A stretch of DNA of 64,000 nucleotides from Colletes latitarsis (taxonomy: Eukaryota > Arthropoda > Insecta > Hymenoptera > Colletidae): positions 17,609,501 to 17,673,500 of the forward strand of contig NC_135137.1 of NCBI RefSeq assembly GCF_051014445.1. Direction: 5' to 3'. This document shows, one piece after another, positions 20,358 through 32,606 of this stretch (position 1 is the stretch's first letter; the number at the start of each line of letters is the position of its first letter). A program made the translations under genes and the position numbers. Under the pieces are notes generated by a model that ran no database searches, was not told where the DNA came from, and worked only from the letters and a program-made list of their open reading frames with translations.

Positions 20358-22621
20358 TTTTTTTTTTTTTTTTTTTTTTTTTGTCGTGGGGAAAATCTTC
20401 GAAAGACTCCCTCCCACCTCCTTGGGGAGAGGTGGGAGGGGTGTGTGGGATTCCCCGCGCCCGTACAACGACAGGCGCGGGACCTACCCACTAAAAACCC
20501 CACGGTGACCCTTCGGCACGCTTTGGGAGGGTACCGGGAATCGCTCGAAGCATTCTTCCGGTATCCTCCCCGTGCCCGCGCTTTCGCGCCCATCCCCCGG
20601 GGGGACAATCGGTCCCCCCAGTAGACACACTGCCTCATAGCGGCGGGACGGGGCCACTCCATCCCGCCGCTATCCGTCCCGGGGCCGCGTTTAGTGGCGG
20701 CTGCGAGCCCCAACTCGCAACCGCCCGCGACCCCGTTTCCACCCCTCGGCGGCCGGGCGTTCATGGCCGCACCAGACCGCCGAGGGTGCCTCCCCTTGCG
20801 TCGGACCGGTAGGGGGAGGCACTCCTACCCCCAACTGGTCTGACCCGGCGCCGCCTGGCGGGAGGAGGGTCCCCTCAGGACCCCCCTCCCAGCCTAGGTC
20901 ATCCGCCACGCCGAGGCGGCCGCCCGCGACGCCTCGCGACCGGGCGACGACCTCGGGCCACCGCACGAGCGCGAGTTTCAGCGCGCCGCTGAAGCTCGCG
21001 CTCCCTCCCCGCGGCCACCGTCTGCAACATTACGTTCTCGCAGAAGGAGGCCACGGCCCTCCACTTCTCCTCGCTGCCGAGCATGGCGCGCACCACGCCC
21101 GGCAGCGAGACATCCCGCCCGACGACGCCGACCAGGACACGGCGCTCCCCCTCCCACGCGGGGCATACCTCCAGGGTATGATCCGCCGTGTCCTGCTCAG
21201 CGTCGCAGTGGCAGCAACGCGCCGTCGGCTCCTTCCCTATCCGGCCCAGGTATCTTCCGAAGCTGCCATGCCCGGAAAATACCTGTGCCAGCCGGTAGGT
21301 GAGGCTGCCATGGCCTCTGTCCAGCCACTCCTTCAGGAGTGGCCGAACAGCCCCGACAGTCCGGTGCCCCGCGGTTGGCAGAGCCAGCCGCTCCTGCCAC
21401 GCGAGCAACACGGACTGCCGGGCCTGGCGCTTCAAATCGCCCCAAGCAGGTTCCTGCCCGCCCGGGACCGCCCCCACCCCCGCGCGACGGTCGACGCGGT
21501 GCCGGTACATCACCGCGTGCGACCGCGCGAGCAGGTCCATGGGCGGCATCCCCGCTAGAACCGTCGCCGCCTCATGTGACATGGTCCGATACCCGCGGAC
21601 GACCCTGAGCGCCATGCGCCTCTGCACCCGACGCAGCATAGTCATGCTGCGCCGGGAGGCAGCCAGGTCGTCCGCCCAGACGGGGGCCCCGTATAGGGCC
21701 ACCGACTGGACCATTGCCACATAGAGGCGACGAACTCGGCCCGCCGGGCCCCCCAGGTTGGGCAGGATCCGGCCCAGAGCCGCAACCATCCTTTCCAACC
21801 GGGGGACCAGGCAGCGGAAATGCTTCTCGAAACGCCAGTGGCTATCGAGGATCAGCCCCAGATACCTGATCTGGGGCTTCACCTCGATGTCAGCCTCACC
21901 CACCCGAATCAGAGGGGGTGGCGGATCCTGCCGAGGTGAATGAAACGCAATCACCTCGGTCTTATGGACCGCCACCGTCATCCCCATCCCCCTGATCCGG
22001 TCGACGACGCGTTGCGACCCCTCCTCCGCGCGACGCATGGCCCTCCCCCAGTGCGCCCCGACGGCCAGCACCAGTGTGTCATCCGCATAACACACCGTGC
22101 TGACGCCGTCGGGGAGGCCGGCCCGCAACACCGAGTCGTACGCGATGTTCCACAGGAGTGGCCCGAGGACCGACCCCTGCGGAACACCGCAGTACACCTC
22201 CCTCCGCATATCACCATCCCGGCCCGAATACTCGATCCACCTGCCGCGGAGATAATCCCCGACGACCGCCCTGAGACAAGGGGGGACTCGATGATATTCG
22301 AGCCCCCTCCTTATCTCTTCCCAGGGGAGGGTGTTAAAGGCATTGGCAATATCCAAGGATATTGCCAATGCCACCCCTCCCCGGGAGACGGCCGCCTCCG
22401 AGAGGGCCCTCACACGACCTATCGCGTCGATAGTCGATCGGCCCCCCCGGAAACCGAACTGGCAGTCGGCCAGACCGGGATCACCCCGCGACAGGTGCTC
22501 GACGAGGCGGGCAGCAATCACACGCTCGAAGAGCTTGCCCACCTCGTCGAGGAGACAAATGGGCCGGTATGCGGAGGGAGACTCCGCGGGCCGACCCTCC
22601 TTCCGGAGGAGGACCATCCTC
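20358..22621 (-). mobile_element. Family A copy, minus strand, 5'-truncated, 11-bp target duplication
   Basis: A poly(T) (20358-20382) marks the 3' end on the minus strand. The 3' UTR and about 574 codons of ORF2 follow, ending at 22621. AGGAAGTGAGA occurs directly on both sides (20347-20357 and 22622-22632), a perfect duplication. The sequence is nearly identical to copy A1, so the insertion is young. It is the only copy inserted against the satellite orientation, and its junction lacks the GTAAG motif. Confidence 0.93.
20899..22621 (-). pseudogene. Family A ORF2, C-terminal 573 codons, open but 5'-truncated
   Basis: The frame is open from the truncation point through the stop near 20899. 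It covers YRPICLLDEV, GFRGGRST, SLDIANAF, YADD and the C-terminal CCHCDAEQDTADHTLEVC. The endonuclease domain and the first RT motifs are absent. A Met codon at 22615-22617 starts the longest open frame, but this is an internal residue of the full protein, so the fragment is not an independent gene. Confidence 0.9.
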
Positions 22622-22679
22622 AGGAAGTGAGATAGTAAGCGGTCACGAAGTTAGTAGGGAAGCAGTATGCTAGTAAGCA
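22622..22679 (+). repeat. Short satellite remnant between two family A insertions
   Basis: This stretch of 58 bp of satellite contains the right target duplication of the minus copy (22622-22632) and the left duplication of the next copy (GTATGCTAGTAAGCA, 22665-22679). Confidence 0.92.
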
Positions 22680-23390
22680 TCGGGTGCAGAGGCGGATGGC
22701 GCTGAGGATCGTCCACAGCTAACGGACCGTGTCGCATGGGGCGGCGACGGTCCTTGCGGGGATGCCGCCCATGGATCTCCTCGCGCGATGATGTATCGTC
22801 ATCGTGTCGACCGTCGCGCGGGAGTGGGGGCGGTCCCGGGAGAGCAGGAACCTGCTTGGGGCGATTTGAAGCGCCAGGCCCGGCAGTTCGTGATGCTCGC
22901 GTGGCAGGAGCGGTTGGCCCTGCCAACTGCGGGGCACCGCACAGTCGGGGCTGTTCGGCCACTCCTGTGTGAGTGGCTGGACAGAGGCCATGGAAGCCTT
23001 ATTTACCGGATGGCACAGGTATTTTCCGGGCATGGTAGCTTCGGAAGATACCTGTGCCGGATAGGGAAGGAGCCGACGGCGCGTTGCTGCCATTGTGACG
23101 CCAAGCAGGCCACGGCTGATCATACCCTCCAGGTATGCCCAGCGTGGGAGGGGGAGCGCCGTGTCCTGGTCGGCGTCATAGGGCGGGATGTCTCGCTGCC
23201 GGGCGTGGTGCGCGCCATGCTCGGCAGCGAGAGGAAGTGGAGGGCCGTGGCCTCCTTCTGCGAGACCGTAATGCTGCAGAAGGAGGCCGCGGGAAGGGAG
23301 CGCGGCGCGCTGAGGCTCGTATGGTGGCGCGAGGGCGTCGCCCGGGCGCCAGGCGTCGCGGGCGGCGGCCTTTGCGCGGCGGATGACCCT
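22680..23390 (+). pseudogene. Family A ORF2 C-terminal remnant with frameshifts
   Basis: The C-terminal third of ORF2 is present. A 10-nt deletion near 22787 (between CTCGCGCG and ATGATG) shifts the frame. A second deletion near 23312 removes about ten bases before the end, so the frame reads into the 3' UTR. The zinc motif reads CCHCDAKQATADHTLQVC. No RT catalytic residues are included. Confidence 0.85.
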
Positions 23391-23908
23391 GGCTGGGAGG
23401 GGGACCCTGAGGGGAGCCTCCTCCCGCCAGGCGGCTATGGGTCGGACCGGGTGGGTCCGGCCCACGGGGAGGCACCCTCGGTGGCCTGGAGCGGCCATGA
23501 GCTCCCGGCCGCCGTGGGGTAGAAACGGGGTCGCAGGCGGTTGCGAGTTGGGGCTCGTAGCCCGCCACTAAATGCGTCCCCGGGACGGATGGCGGCGGGA
23601 TGGAGTGGCCCCGTCCTGCCGCTATGAGACAGAGTGTCTACCGGGGGGACCGTTTGTCCCCCCCCCCCCCGGAGATGGGCGCAAAGTGCGGGCACGGGGA
23701 GGGTACCGGAAGAATGCTTCGAGCGATTCCCGGTATCCTCCCATATCGTGCGAAAGGGTCACCGTGGGGTTTTTAGTGGGTAAGTCCCGCGCCCGTCACT
23801 CTACGGGCGCGGGGAATCCCACACAACCCTCCCGCCTCTCCCCAAAGAGGTGGGAGGGAGTCTTTCGAAGATTTTCCCCACGACAAAAAAAAAAAGAAAA
23901 AAGAAAAA
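22680..23908 (+). mobile_element. Family A fragment, 5'-truncated (1.2 kb), 15-bp target duplication
   Basis: GTATGCTAGTAAGCA flanks the copy perfectly at 22665-22679 and 23909-23923. It begins TCGGGTGCAGAGGCGG inside ORF2 and ends with an A-rich tail interrupted by G (23885-23908). Its sequence belongs to the older subfamily, like 31890-33115 and the 5' portion of 58591-63822. A run of 10 or more C lies at 23661-23670. Confidence 0.92.
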
Positions 23909-24391
23909 GTATGCTAGTAAGCAAGCAGTAACCTAGTATGTAACAAGTCTGCTAGTTGGCAAGCAGCGGGCTAGTAAGCAAGCGTTAAGCTAGTAAGCAT
24001 GCATTGAGCTAGTAAGCGAGGAGGAAGCTAGTAAGGAAGCAGTTTGATAGTAAGCAAGCTGTATACTAGTAAGGAAGCAGAAAGCCAGTAAGCAAGCAGC
24101 ATGCTGGTAGGGACGCAGTGACCTAGTAAGCATGTAGGATGCTAGTAAGCACGCAGTAAGCTAGTAATCATGCAGTGCGCTAGCACGCCTGGAGGGAGCT
24201 AGTAAGGTATCTGTATGCCAGTAAGCAAGCAGTAAGCTAGTAAGCGTCTAGTAAGCTAGAAAGCATGCAGTGAGCTGGTAAGACAGCAGGAAGCTAGTAA
24301 GGAAACAGTGTGCTAGGAAGCAAGCAGTGAGCTGGTATGAGAAAGTAATCTAGTAATCAAGCAGCAGGCTAGTAAGACAGGAATTAGCTAG
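23909..24391 (+). repeat. 19-bp satellite array
   Basis: Plus satellite runs from the right duplication of the preceding copy to GCTAG (24387-24391), which is the left target duplication of L4. It contains no gene. Confidence 0.95.
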
Positions 24392-26027
24392 TGTTAAAAA
24401 GCTGATGCTTTTAACTACGAAGGCTGGGTAGTGGGATCGGATTTTTGTTGTGGGGAGAGATTAGGAATGTAAGATTTTCTTTTTCAAAAAAAAGCTGTTT
24501 ATTATAAAAATAATAATTAAATAAACAATAAGAAATGAGGAAAATTCTTATTTAATCGTTTCCAATCCTGGTCGGAACCGACACGTTGAGGTAGGCCAAG
24601 GTTCTGTGAACAGAAAAACACTGCAATGTGTTAGACACGTAAACACGTTACACGTATATTCGCCGCGTGTGTGTTCTCACGCTCGTGGCTCCGATATTCG
24701 AATGTATAGGAGTGGAGAATTTCGCTCACTCGTAATATACGAGCTCGCAAGTGGACTGTATTTAATTTTTAGCGTGAAAAGAATTAAATTTCCTTTCGAC
24801 GCCGAACTGAGTCGATTGTCTAGTGGACGGGGATGTAAGTGGAGGTTGTAAGGCTCCAAATGCACTGATCCCGTGAGTATGTCCACGGAGTCTGTGCGTC
24901 GAGTCGCACTGCAGTACAACGGCACGACCGTCGATCTGCGGCTTCTCTTTAACGTTCCAACAGATGACTTGTTGGTCGAGAGTTGCACTGCGAAGCCCGA
25001 CTGCACGTGGTTCACTGCACGAATGCACAACTCGACGTGATTCGTGACAGTATTTGAACTACGTGGGGGCCTGACCCGCGACTCCTTAACCTCTCCGCAC
25101 AGGTGCTCCTCTAAGCGTTACACCGGCGGGGTCTGTAGAGGGAAGGAATCGAAGACCGAATGTCAAGCGTCCGAAGTGGACGCTGACCTGACTCCAGTGA
25201 GCCCACCTGGAGGTTCACCACGTAGGTGCCTCCCTTCGGTGTCTCCTAAGCCGAACGAGAATCACAGAGAAGTTTGAACGGTATCCACCCACTTCTCTGT
25301 GTTTCAAACGTTTATGCGCTTGAAACGACAAAATAATACTGCACGAGGGGGGACGAACACCTTATTGGTGTATCCTCGAACCCTCCAAACTAGACAGTAA
25401 ATGGGAATTGAGCTCGTTTGGGAATTCCCGATCGAAACTCCTGAATGCTCTTATTCGAATCGAAAGTCGACTCGTTTGATAGGCAAAGTCTAAATTAATT
25501 GATGCTAATTTGAGTTTCAATGAATTCTCAGCTGTGCGAGGTCAATCAGAGGACCCGCACCAGATTGAACATCGGCACGTTGCACCCTTTATTTAATAAT
25601 CGTCTACTAGCTGTATCTCAAGAGTTTCACTCTCAAGATTCGCCCGATATCTGTTCGGACACGATCGGGAGCCGATGTGTCTTCTTCAGAAGTCGCTATG
25701 AGACTGTGCGGATTGACAGCCGAAGACGTCGCCGTGGTACATTAATTAATCGTTCCGCGGCACTGTCTAAATTTCGGCAGTCTATCTTTGTCTAATTATT
25801 TCCGCGCTACTCTCTCACGATACTGACGTCATCAACACCGTTGGCACATTCGAATCGAAGGTAATGAGCCGATACCGATGCCAGAAAAACTAGTAATACA
25901 CGCGTTTTTCTACCACTGCTTGCTGTACAAATCCTATTACAGATAATCTCCTTCGAATTGTACGTTAACAGGATTAACGGTAATTGCGGCCCAGAATAAT
26001 CGCTCGGCATTATGCAAACTTTAAAAA
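24392..26027 (+). mobile_element. LTR-like element L4 (1.64 kb), probable 5-bp duplication GCTAG
   Basis: It starts TGTTAAAAAGCTGATGC and ends GCAAACTTTAAAAA. GCTAG flanks it on both sides (24387-24391, 26028-26032), although GCTAG is common in the satellite. It holds GTGGACTGTA (24753) and GGAGGTTGTAAGGCTCC (about 24841) 88 nt apart, with TATACGAGCTCGC just upstream of the first. A homologous inverted copy lies at 15640-17364. No gag-pol frame is visible, so a solo LTR is the best reading. Confidence 0.72.
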
Positions 26028-29000
26028 GCTAGTAAGAAAGCTGTATGCCAGTAAGCAAGCAGTAAGCTGGTAAGAAAACAGTTAGCTAGTAAGCCAGTAG
26101 TAAGCTAGTAAGCAAGCAGTAAGCTAGTAACCTAGCAGAGTGCTAGTAAGCGTGGAGGAAGCTAGTAGGGGAGCAGTATGCTAGTAAGGAAGCAGTAAAC
26201 TAGAAAGCAACCAGCAAGCTAGTAAGCAAGCAGTCAGCTAGAAAGGAAGTTGCAGACTGGCAAGGAAGCAGTCAGCTATTCAGCATGCAGTAAACTAGTA
26301 AGCAAGCAGTAAGCTATAAAGTAAGCAAAAAGCTAGTAAGCAAGCAGTCAGCTAGAAAGTAAGCAGCATGCAAGTAAGCAAGCAGTAAACTGGATAGCAC
26401 GCAGCAGGCTAGAAAGCATGCAGAAAGCGAGTATACTAGCAGTAAGCTAGTAAGCAAGCTGTGAGCTAGTAAGGGAGGAGGAAGCTAGTGTGGAAGCAGC
26501 ATGATAGTAAGAAAGCAGTATGCTAGTAAGGAAGCTGTAAGCTAGCAAGCACGCAGTAAGCTAGTAAGCAAGCAGTAAGCTTGTATGAAAGCAGTAAGCT
26601 GGTAAGCAAGCAGTGAGCTAGTAAGCGAGGATGAAGCTAGTAAGCAAGAAGTGAGCTAGTAAGCGATCAGGAAGCTAGTAAAGACGCAGTATGCTTTCAA
26701 GCAAGCAGCAAGCTAGTAGGCAAGCAATAAGCAAGAAAGCAAGGAGCAGGCTAGCAAGCAAGAAGCAAGTGAGTAAGCTACCAGTAAGCTAGTAAGCAAG
26801 CAGTGAGCTGGTAAGCAAGCAGTTAGTTAGTAAGCAGGTAGTAAGCTAGTAAGCGAGCAGTAAGCTACTAAGCAAGCAGTAATCTAGTAAGCAAGCAGGA
26901 AGCGAGCAGGAAGCGAGCAAGCTAGCAGTAAACTAATAAGCAACCAGTGAGCTTGTAAGCAAGCAGTAAGATAGAAAGCAAGCAATGGGCAACTAGGCGA
27001 CGTAGATGCTAGGAAGCAAACTGTAAGCGAGTAACCTTGTAGTAAGCTTGTAAGCAAGCAGTACGCTGGAAGCAAGCAGCAAGCTAGTATACTAGCAGAA
27101 TGCTGGAAAGCAAGGTGCAGCCTAGCAAGGAAGCAGTTAGCAATTGCGCAAGAAGTAAGCTAGTAAGCGAGCAGGGAGCTAGTAAGGATGCAGTACGCGA
27201 GGAAGCAAGCAGTAAGCTGGTCGGAAAGCAATTACCTACTAAACAAGCAGTAAGCAAGCATGCAAGCAGTGAGTTAGTAAGCGCGCTGGGAGCTAGTGAG
27301 GCTAGCAGTATGCTAGTAAACATGCAGTAAGCTAGAAGGCAAGCTGCAGACTAGTAAGCTAGCAGTAAGCCCGAAAGCAATCAGCAGGCTAGTAAGTAAG
27401 CAGGAAGATTATAAGCTAGCAGTAAGCTAGTAAGCAAGCAGTAAGCTACTTAGCGAGGTGGAAGCTAGCATGCAAGAAAAAAGGGAATAAGCAGACAGTA
27501 ACATAGAATGCAAAGAGCAGGCTAGTTAGAAGGCAGTTAGCTAGTAAGCAAGTAGCGGACTAGTAACCAAGTAGTAAGTGAGTAAGCAACCAGTCAGCTA
27601 GTAAGCAAGTAGTAAGCGAGTAGGCATGCAGTGAGCCAGTAACAAAGCAGTATACTAGTAAGCAAGGAGTAAGCTAGAAAGCAAGCAGCAAGCTAGTAAG
27701 CAAGCAGCAATCTAGTAAGCGAGCAGTGAGCTAGAAAGCAAGCAGGGGGCTAGTAAGAGAGCAGCTAGCTAGTAAGCAAGCAGTTAGCTAGTAAGCAAGT
27801 AGTAAGTGAGTAAGCTTGCAGTGAGATAGTAAGCAAGCAGCGAGCTAGTAAGCGAGCAGGAAGCTAGTAAGGAAGCATTATGCTAGTAAGCAAGCAGTGA
27901 GCTACTAAGCGAGTAATGAGCTAGTATGCTTGCTGTAAGCTAGTGTGCAAACAGTAAGCGAGTAGGCAAGCAGGAAGCTAGTAATGAAGCAGTATGCTAG
28001 AAAGCAAGCAGCGGGCTAGTAAGCAAGCAGTAAGCGAGTAAGCTAGCTGTGAGCTAGTAGGCAAGCAGTAAGCTAGTAAGCTAGCAGTAAGCTAGTAAAG
28101 CAGCAGGGACCTAGTAAGGTAGCAGAATGCTATTAGGCAAGCAGTGAGCCAGTAGGCGAGCAGGAGGCTAGTAAGGAAGCAGCATGCCAGTAAGTAAGCA
28201 GGAAGCTAGTAAGCATGCAGTGAGCCAGTAAGCGAGCAGCGAGCTAGTAAGTAACCAGTATGGTAGTAAGCAAGCGGTTAGCTGGTAAGAAAGCAGTGTG
28301 CTAGTAAGCAAGCAGTGAGCTAGTACACAGCAGTATGCCAATAAGAAAGGAGTACGCTAGAAAGCAAGCAGCATGCTAGTAAGCGTGCAGTAAGCTAGAA
28401 AGCAAGCAGGAGTCCAGTAAGGAAGTAGTTAGCTAGTATGCAAGCTGCTAGCTAGTAGGCAAACAGTAAACGAGTAAGCAAGCAGCGGAATAGTAACCAT
28501 GCAGTAAGTGAGTAAGCAACCAGTCAGCTAGTAAGCAAGTAGTAAGCGAGTAGGCATGCAGTGAGCCAGTAACAAAGCAGTATTCTAGTAAGCAAGCAGT
28601 AAGCTAGCAAGAAAGCAGTGTGCCAGTATGCACGCAGTAAGCTAATAAGCATGCAGTAAGGTAGGAGGCAAGCGCAGGGTAGTAAGCATGCAGTAAGCGA
28701 GTATGCTAGCAATAAGCTAGTATGCAAGCTGTGAGCTAGTAAGTGAGGAGGAATTTACTAAGGAAGCAGCATGATAGTAAGCAAGCAGTAAGTTAGTAAG
28801 CATCCAGTAAGCTAGTAAGCAGGCAGTAAGCTAGAAAGCAAGCAGTGAGCTAGTAATTGAGCAGTATGGTAGAAAGCAAGCAGTGGGATAGTAAGCAAGA
28901 AGTAAATGAATAAGCTAGCAGTATGTTTGTAAGAAAGCGGATACCTAGTAAGCAAGTAGTATGCTACTAAGCAGGCAGTGAGCTAGTACGTGAGGAGGAA

Positions 29001-29927
29001 GCCAGTATGCAAGAAGTGAGCGAGTAAGCTAGCAGCAAGCTGGTAAGCAAGGAGTATGCTAGTAAGCAAGCAGTGAGCTAGTAAGTGAGCAGGGAGCTAG
29101 TTACAAAACAGTAATGTGGTAAGCAAGATTTATATTGGTAAAAAATCATTTCACTATTAAGCAAGTAGTAAGCTTGTAAGCAAGCAGTAAGCCCAGAAAG
29201 CAAGCAGTAAGTTAGTAAGGAAGCAGTGAGCTAGTAAGCGAGCAGGAAGCTAGTAAGGAAGTAGGGACCTAGTGGTGGAGCAGAATGCTAGTAAGCATGC
29301 AGTTATCTAGTAAGAAAGCAGTGTGCCAGTATGCAAGCAGTAAGCTAATAAGCGAGGAGGAAGCTAGTAAGGCAGCAGTAAGCGAGCAAGCTAGCAGTAA
29401 TCTAGTAAACAAGCAGTAAGCTGATAAGCAAGCTGTGAGCTAGTAAGCGAGCGTGGAGCTAGTAAGCAGGAAGTAAGCTAGTATGCAAGCAGCATGCTAT
29501 TAAGAAACAAGTATGCTAGTAAGGAAGCAGTAAGCTAGTAAGCAAGAAGCATGCTATTAAGAAACAAGTATGCTAGTAAGGAAGCAGTAAGCTAGTAAGC
29601 AAGCAGCTGGCTAGTAAGAAAGCAGTAAGTTAGGAAGAAAGGAGGAATGTAGTAAGAAAGCAGTTAGGTAGTAAGCAAGCAGCAAGCTAGTAAGGTTGCA
29701 ATTAGCTAGCAAGATAGTAGTTAGCTAGTAAGCAAGTAGTAAGCGAGGGGGAAGCTAGTAAGGAAGCAATATTATAATGAGCAAGCTCTAAGCTAATAAG
29801 CAAGCACTATGACAGTAAGCAAGCAGTAGGCTGTTAAGGAGGCTGTTAGCTACTAAGCAAGTAGTTAGCTAGTAAGCAAGCAGTAAGCTAGTAAACGAGG
29901 AGGGAGCTAGTGAGCAAGCAGTAATCT
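26028..29927 (+). repeat. 19-bp satellite array (3.9 kb)
   Basis: This is a long plus-orientation block with visible internal duplications. A roughly 100-bp segment near 27574-27676 recurs nearly unchanged 930 bp later (28504-28606), and a 57-bp unit (three monomers) is tandemly duplicated near 29491-29604. A segment at 27021-27166 reappears, diverged, at about 47145-47284. These show ongoing exchange within the array. No gene is present. Confidence 0.95.
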
Positions 29928-31813
29928 TGTAAAGTACTAAGGGACTTTAACGTGGGTCCGGATGAGGAAACGGACGGGGTGAGATATTGTTACAAGTTTT
30001 TCAATAAAGTTTTTATTTTACAAAAATATAAATGAAAATTCAAGTACAAAATGTAAAAATAAACGGAAAACAGAAAACAAAAATCTTGGACGGTAGCTCT
30101 GCTTTGGCCAGGCGTCTCCTTTTCTTTTTGTCTCCAATTTGTTCTACTGCGGAGGCTTTCTGCAACAAAAGAATCCGCCTAATAAATACTTTTGCGGACA
30201 AGGCAACAATCGAGCGCTCGTCAGCTGTTTCTCGCGCTCCAGCGACAGTCTGGTGTGCTTGGAGGGGAGAGCTGGCTGGCTATCTAGCGCTCTAGCTAGT
30301 GGACTGTATTTTCTTCTCCTTCTGGTCGATGAGATTCGTTTCCTACGATCTCACCGACGCGCACGTCCGGGTAGACGTGCTTTTCTTCGTTCTACAGATT
30401 TCTCTTCGCAATGCCACGGACGGGAAACCAACTGGAGGTTGTAAGGCTCCAAGAGCCTATATCCCGCGAGCACGCTCCCCGTGCGGATGGCGTTTCTGCA
30501 CCACCCACGCAAGAGGACATCTTGTCCTGGTTCGGCTTCCTCGACGGCTGCTCCTCATACCTGCGATATGCTCACGTGGTTGCCAAGCCGGCGATTTCTT
30601 CATCAAAGGAATGCCCGGCAGCCAGCCGTGGCTACCTCGACGCAGGCTCCTATGTTCCGAGGAACTGGTCTGTGGCTCACCGGTTCAGGACACAAGCCCT
30701 TGCAATTCCAACCACCCTACGTTCACAGCCCAGTGTGTCGACATACAGCTGGTAGTGGGTGTAGCGATGGAAGGAAGGCTCTTCGAACCCTTTGCTCCAC
30801 CGTAAGCTTAGGCTCTACTTATTGTTCCCTCACGACGGTATATTGGAGCGGGTTCTCCGACGCCCGATGCCCGGAGAGCACCACGAACTGATATCCTTCC
30901 TGAATATCTATCTTCCGGTTGCCCCTACGCCGTATAGCTCTAATTTGGTCGTTGAAACTTTCCACCCCACCGGTCGGTGTACTCTCAGTGGTACACAGGA
31001 CGGGTGGTTCCAGTGGGTTTCGTATGACCTTTACGTACGGTGAACTACCACTGGGTGATACCAGTATGTCGGTATCAGCCTTCCAGTAGCACTAACCGGA
31101 TAATTGGAAGAAGACTCAAGGCGATTCACACCGAATCTCCAACGTCGCAGTCGCATCCACGACCAGCAACGTTCAATCACAATCCTGCGTTTACGATCGC
31201 TTCACACTCGGCGTGCCATGCGATCGCTGCAACGTCAGGCAGATTGTCCTTTTTCTGGGGAAAATCTCCAGACGATATGACGAGATTTTCCAATAAATTG
31301 TTAGTCCGCAAACTGATTCTATTACGAGGACCTAGGTCGAGTCATCCTCCGCGGAGCTCGTAGGTAAATGGGAACGCGACCGTCACAGGGTCCGCTCTCG
31401 ATCGCCGACGGCTCAAGAATGAACCGTGACGATCTGCAAGCAGTGACGGCTGCGGCCGGCTCCGTCACGCAAGCGCAGAACCGGGTAGCTACGCCTCGCG
31501 TTGTTGGCCCCGGGCTGCTACCCGGCGCGATGACACGGCACGGCGCTGCCGCGTTTCGTCTATCGATCCTTCTCCGATAGATCTCTTTTCTCTCTCTTTC
31601 TCAACGCTAACAACACAATTCCTAGAATTTGTTCCAAAACTCGAGAATTTCAGTGAAGCTAGCTTGAAAAACCACGTAAATAACCGCGATAAACTGATCT
31701 GAACGATGGAAAATTCCCGCATCAGCACATCCATTTAGAATTACGCGAATTCAATATACATACGGGCATCGCGGCCGAGTTTCTATGTCTCGGACTCACG
31801 CGATATATAAACA
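29928..31813 (+). mobile_element. LTR-like element L2 (1.89 kb), uninterrupted
   Basis: It begins TGTAAAGTACTAAGGG and ends GATATATAAACA. The flanks AATCT (29923-29927) and AAGCT (31814-31818) differ at one of five positions. It is the uninterrupted relative of L1. GTGGACTGTATT lies at 30299 and GGAGGTTGTAAGGCTCC at 30434. An AATAAA lies near 30004. A frame from ATG 30411 (114 codons) spans the second motif, but it is not conserved in the other copies and resembles no protein I recognise, so I treat the whole as non-coding LTR. Confidence 0.72.
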
Positions 31814-31889
31814 AAGCTAGTAAGCAAGCAGCAGGCTAGTAAGAAGGCAGTAAGCGAGTAAGCTAGCTGTAGAATAGTAAGCAAGCAGT
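31814..31889 (+). repeat. Satellite remnant
   Basis: Seventy-six bp of plus-orientation satellite lie between L2 and a family A fragment. Confidence 0.92.
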
Positions 31890-32606
31890 GCCGAGGCGGA
31901 TGGCGCTGAGGATCGTCCACGGCTACCGGACCGTGTCGCATGAGGCGGCGACGGTTCTTGCGGAGATGCCGCCCATGGATCTCCTCGCGCGGTCGCACGC
32001 GAATGATGTATCGTCATCGTGTCGACCTTCGCGCGGGGAGTGGGGGCGGTCCCGGGAGAGCAGGAACCAGCTTGGGGCGATTTGAAGCGACAGGCACGGC
32101 AGTTCGTGGTGCTCGCGTGTCAGGAGCGGTTGGCCATGCCAACCGCGGGGCACCGGACAGTCGGGGCTGTTCGACCACTCCTGAGTGTGTGGCTGGACAG
32201 AGGCCATGGATGCCTCACTTACCGGCTGGCACAGGTATTTTCCGAGCATGGCAGCTTCGGAAGATACCTGTGCCGGATAAGGAAGGAGCCGACGGCGCGT
32301 TGCTGCCATTGTGACGCCATACAGGACACGGCTGATCATACCCTCCAGGTATGCCAAGCGTGGGAGGGGGAGCGCCGTGACCTGGTCGGCGTCACAGGGC
32401 GGGAAATCTCGTTGCCGGGTGTGGTGCGCGCCATGCTCGGCAGCGAGAGGAAGTGGAGGGCCGTGGCCTCCTTCTGCGAGACCGTAATGCTGCAGAAGGA
32501 GGCCGCGGGACGGGAGCGCGAGCCTCAGCGCGCCGCCTCGTATGGTGGCGCGAGGGCGTTGCCCGGGCGCCAGGCGTCGCGGGCGGCGGCCTTTGCGCGG
32601 CGGATG
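31890..32606 (+). pseudogene. Family A ORF2 C-terminal remnant
   Basis: This is the C-terminal third of ORF2, with frame disruptions near 32000 (extra bases before ATGATGT) and near 32530, where GCGGCGCGCTGAAG is altered. The Cys/His motif survives as CCHCDAIQDTADHTLQVC. The RT core is absent and the fragment is non-functional. Confidence 0.85.

Noticed and set aside
30411..30755. 114-codon frame in L2 starting MPRTGNQLEVVRLQ
   Set aside because: It covers the conserved nucleotide motif, but the frame is not kept in L3, L4, L5 or N1 and no protein family is recognisable.
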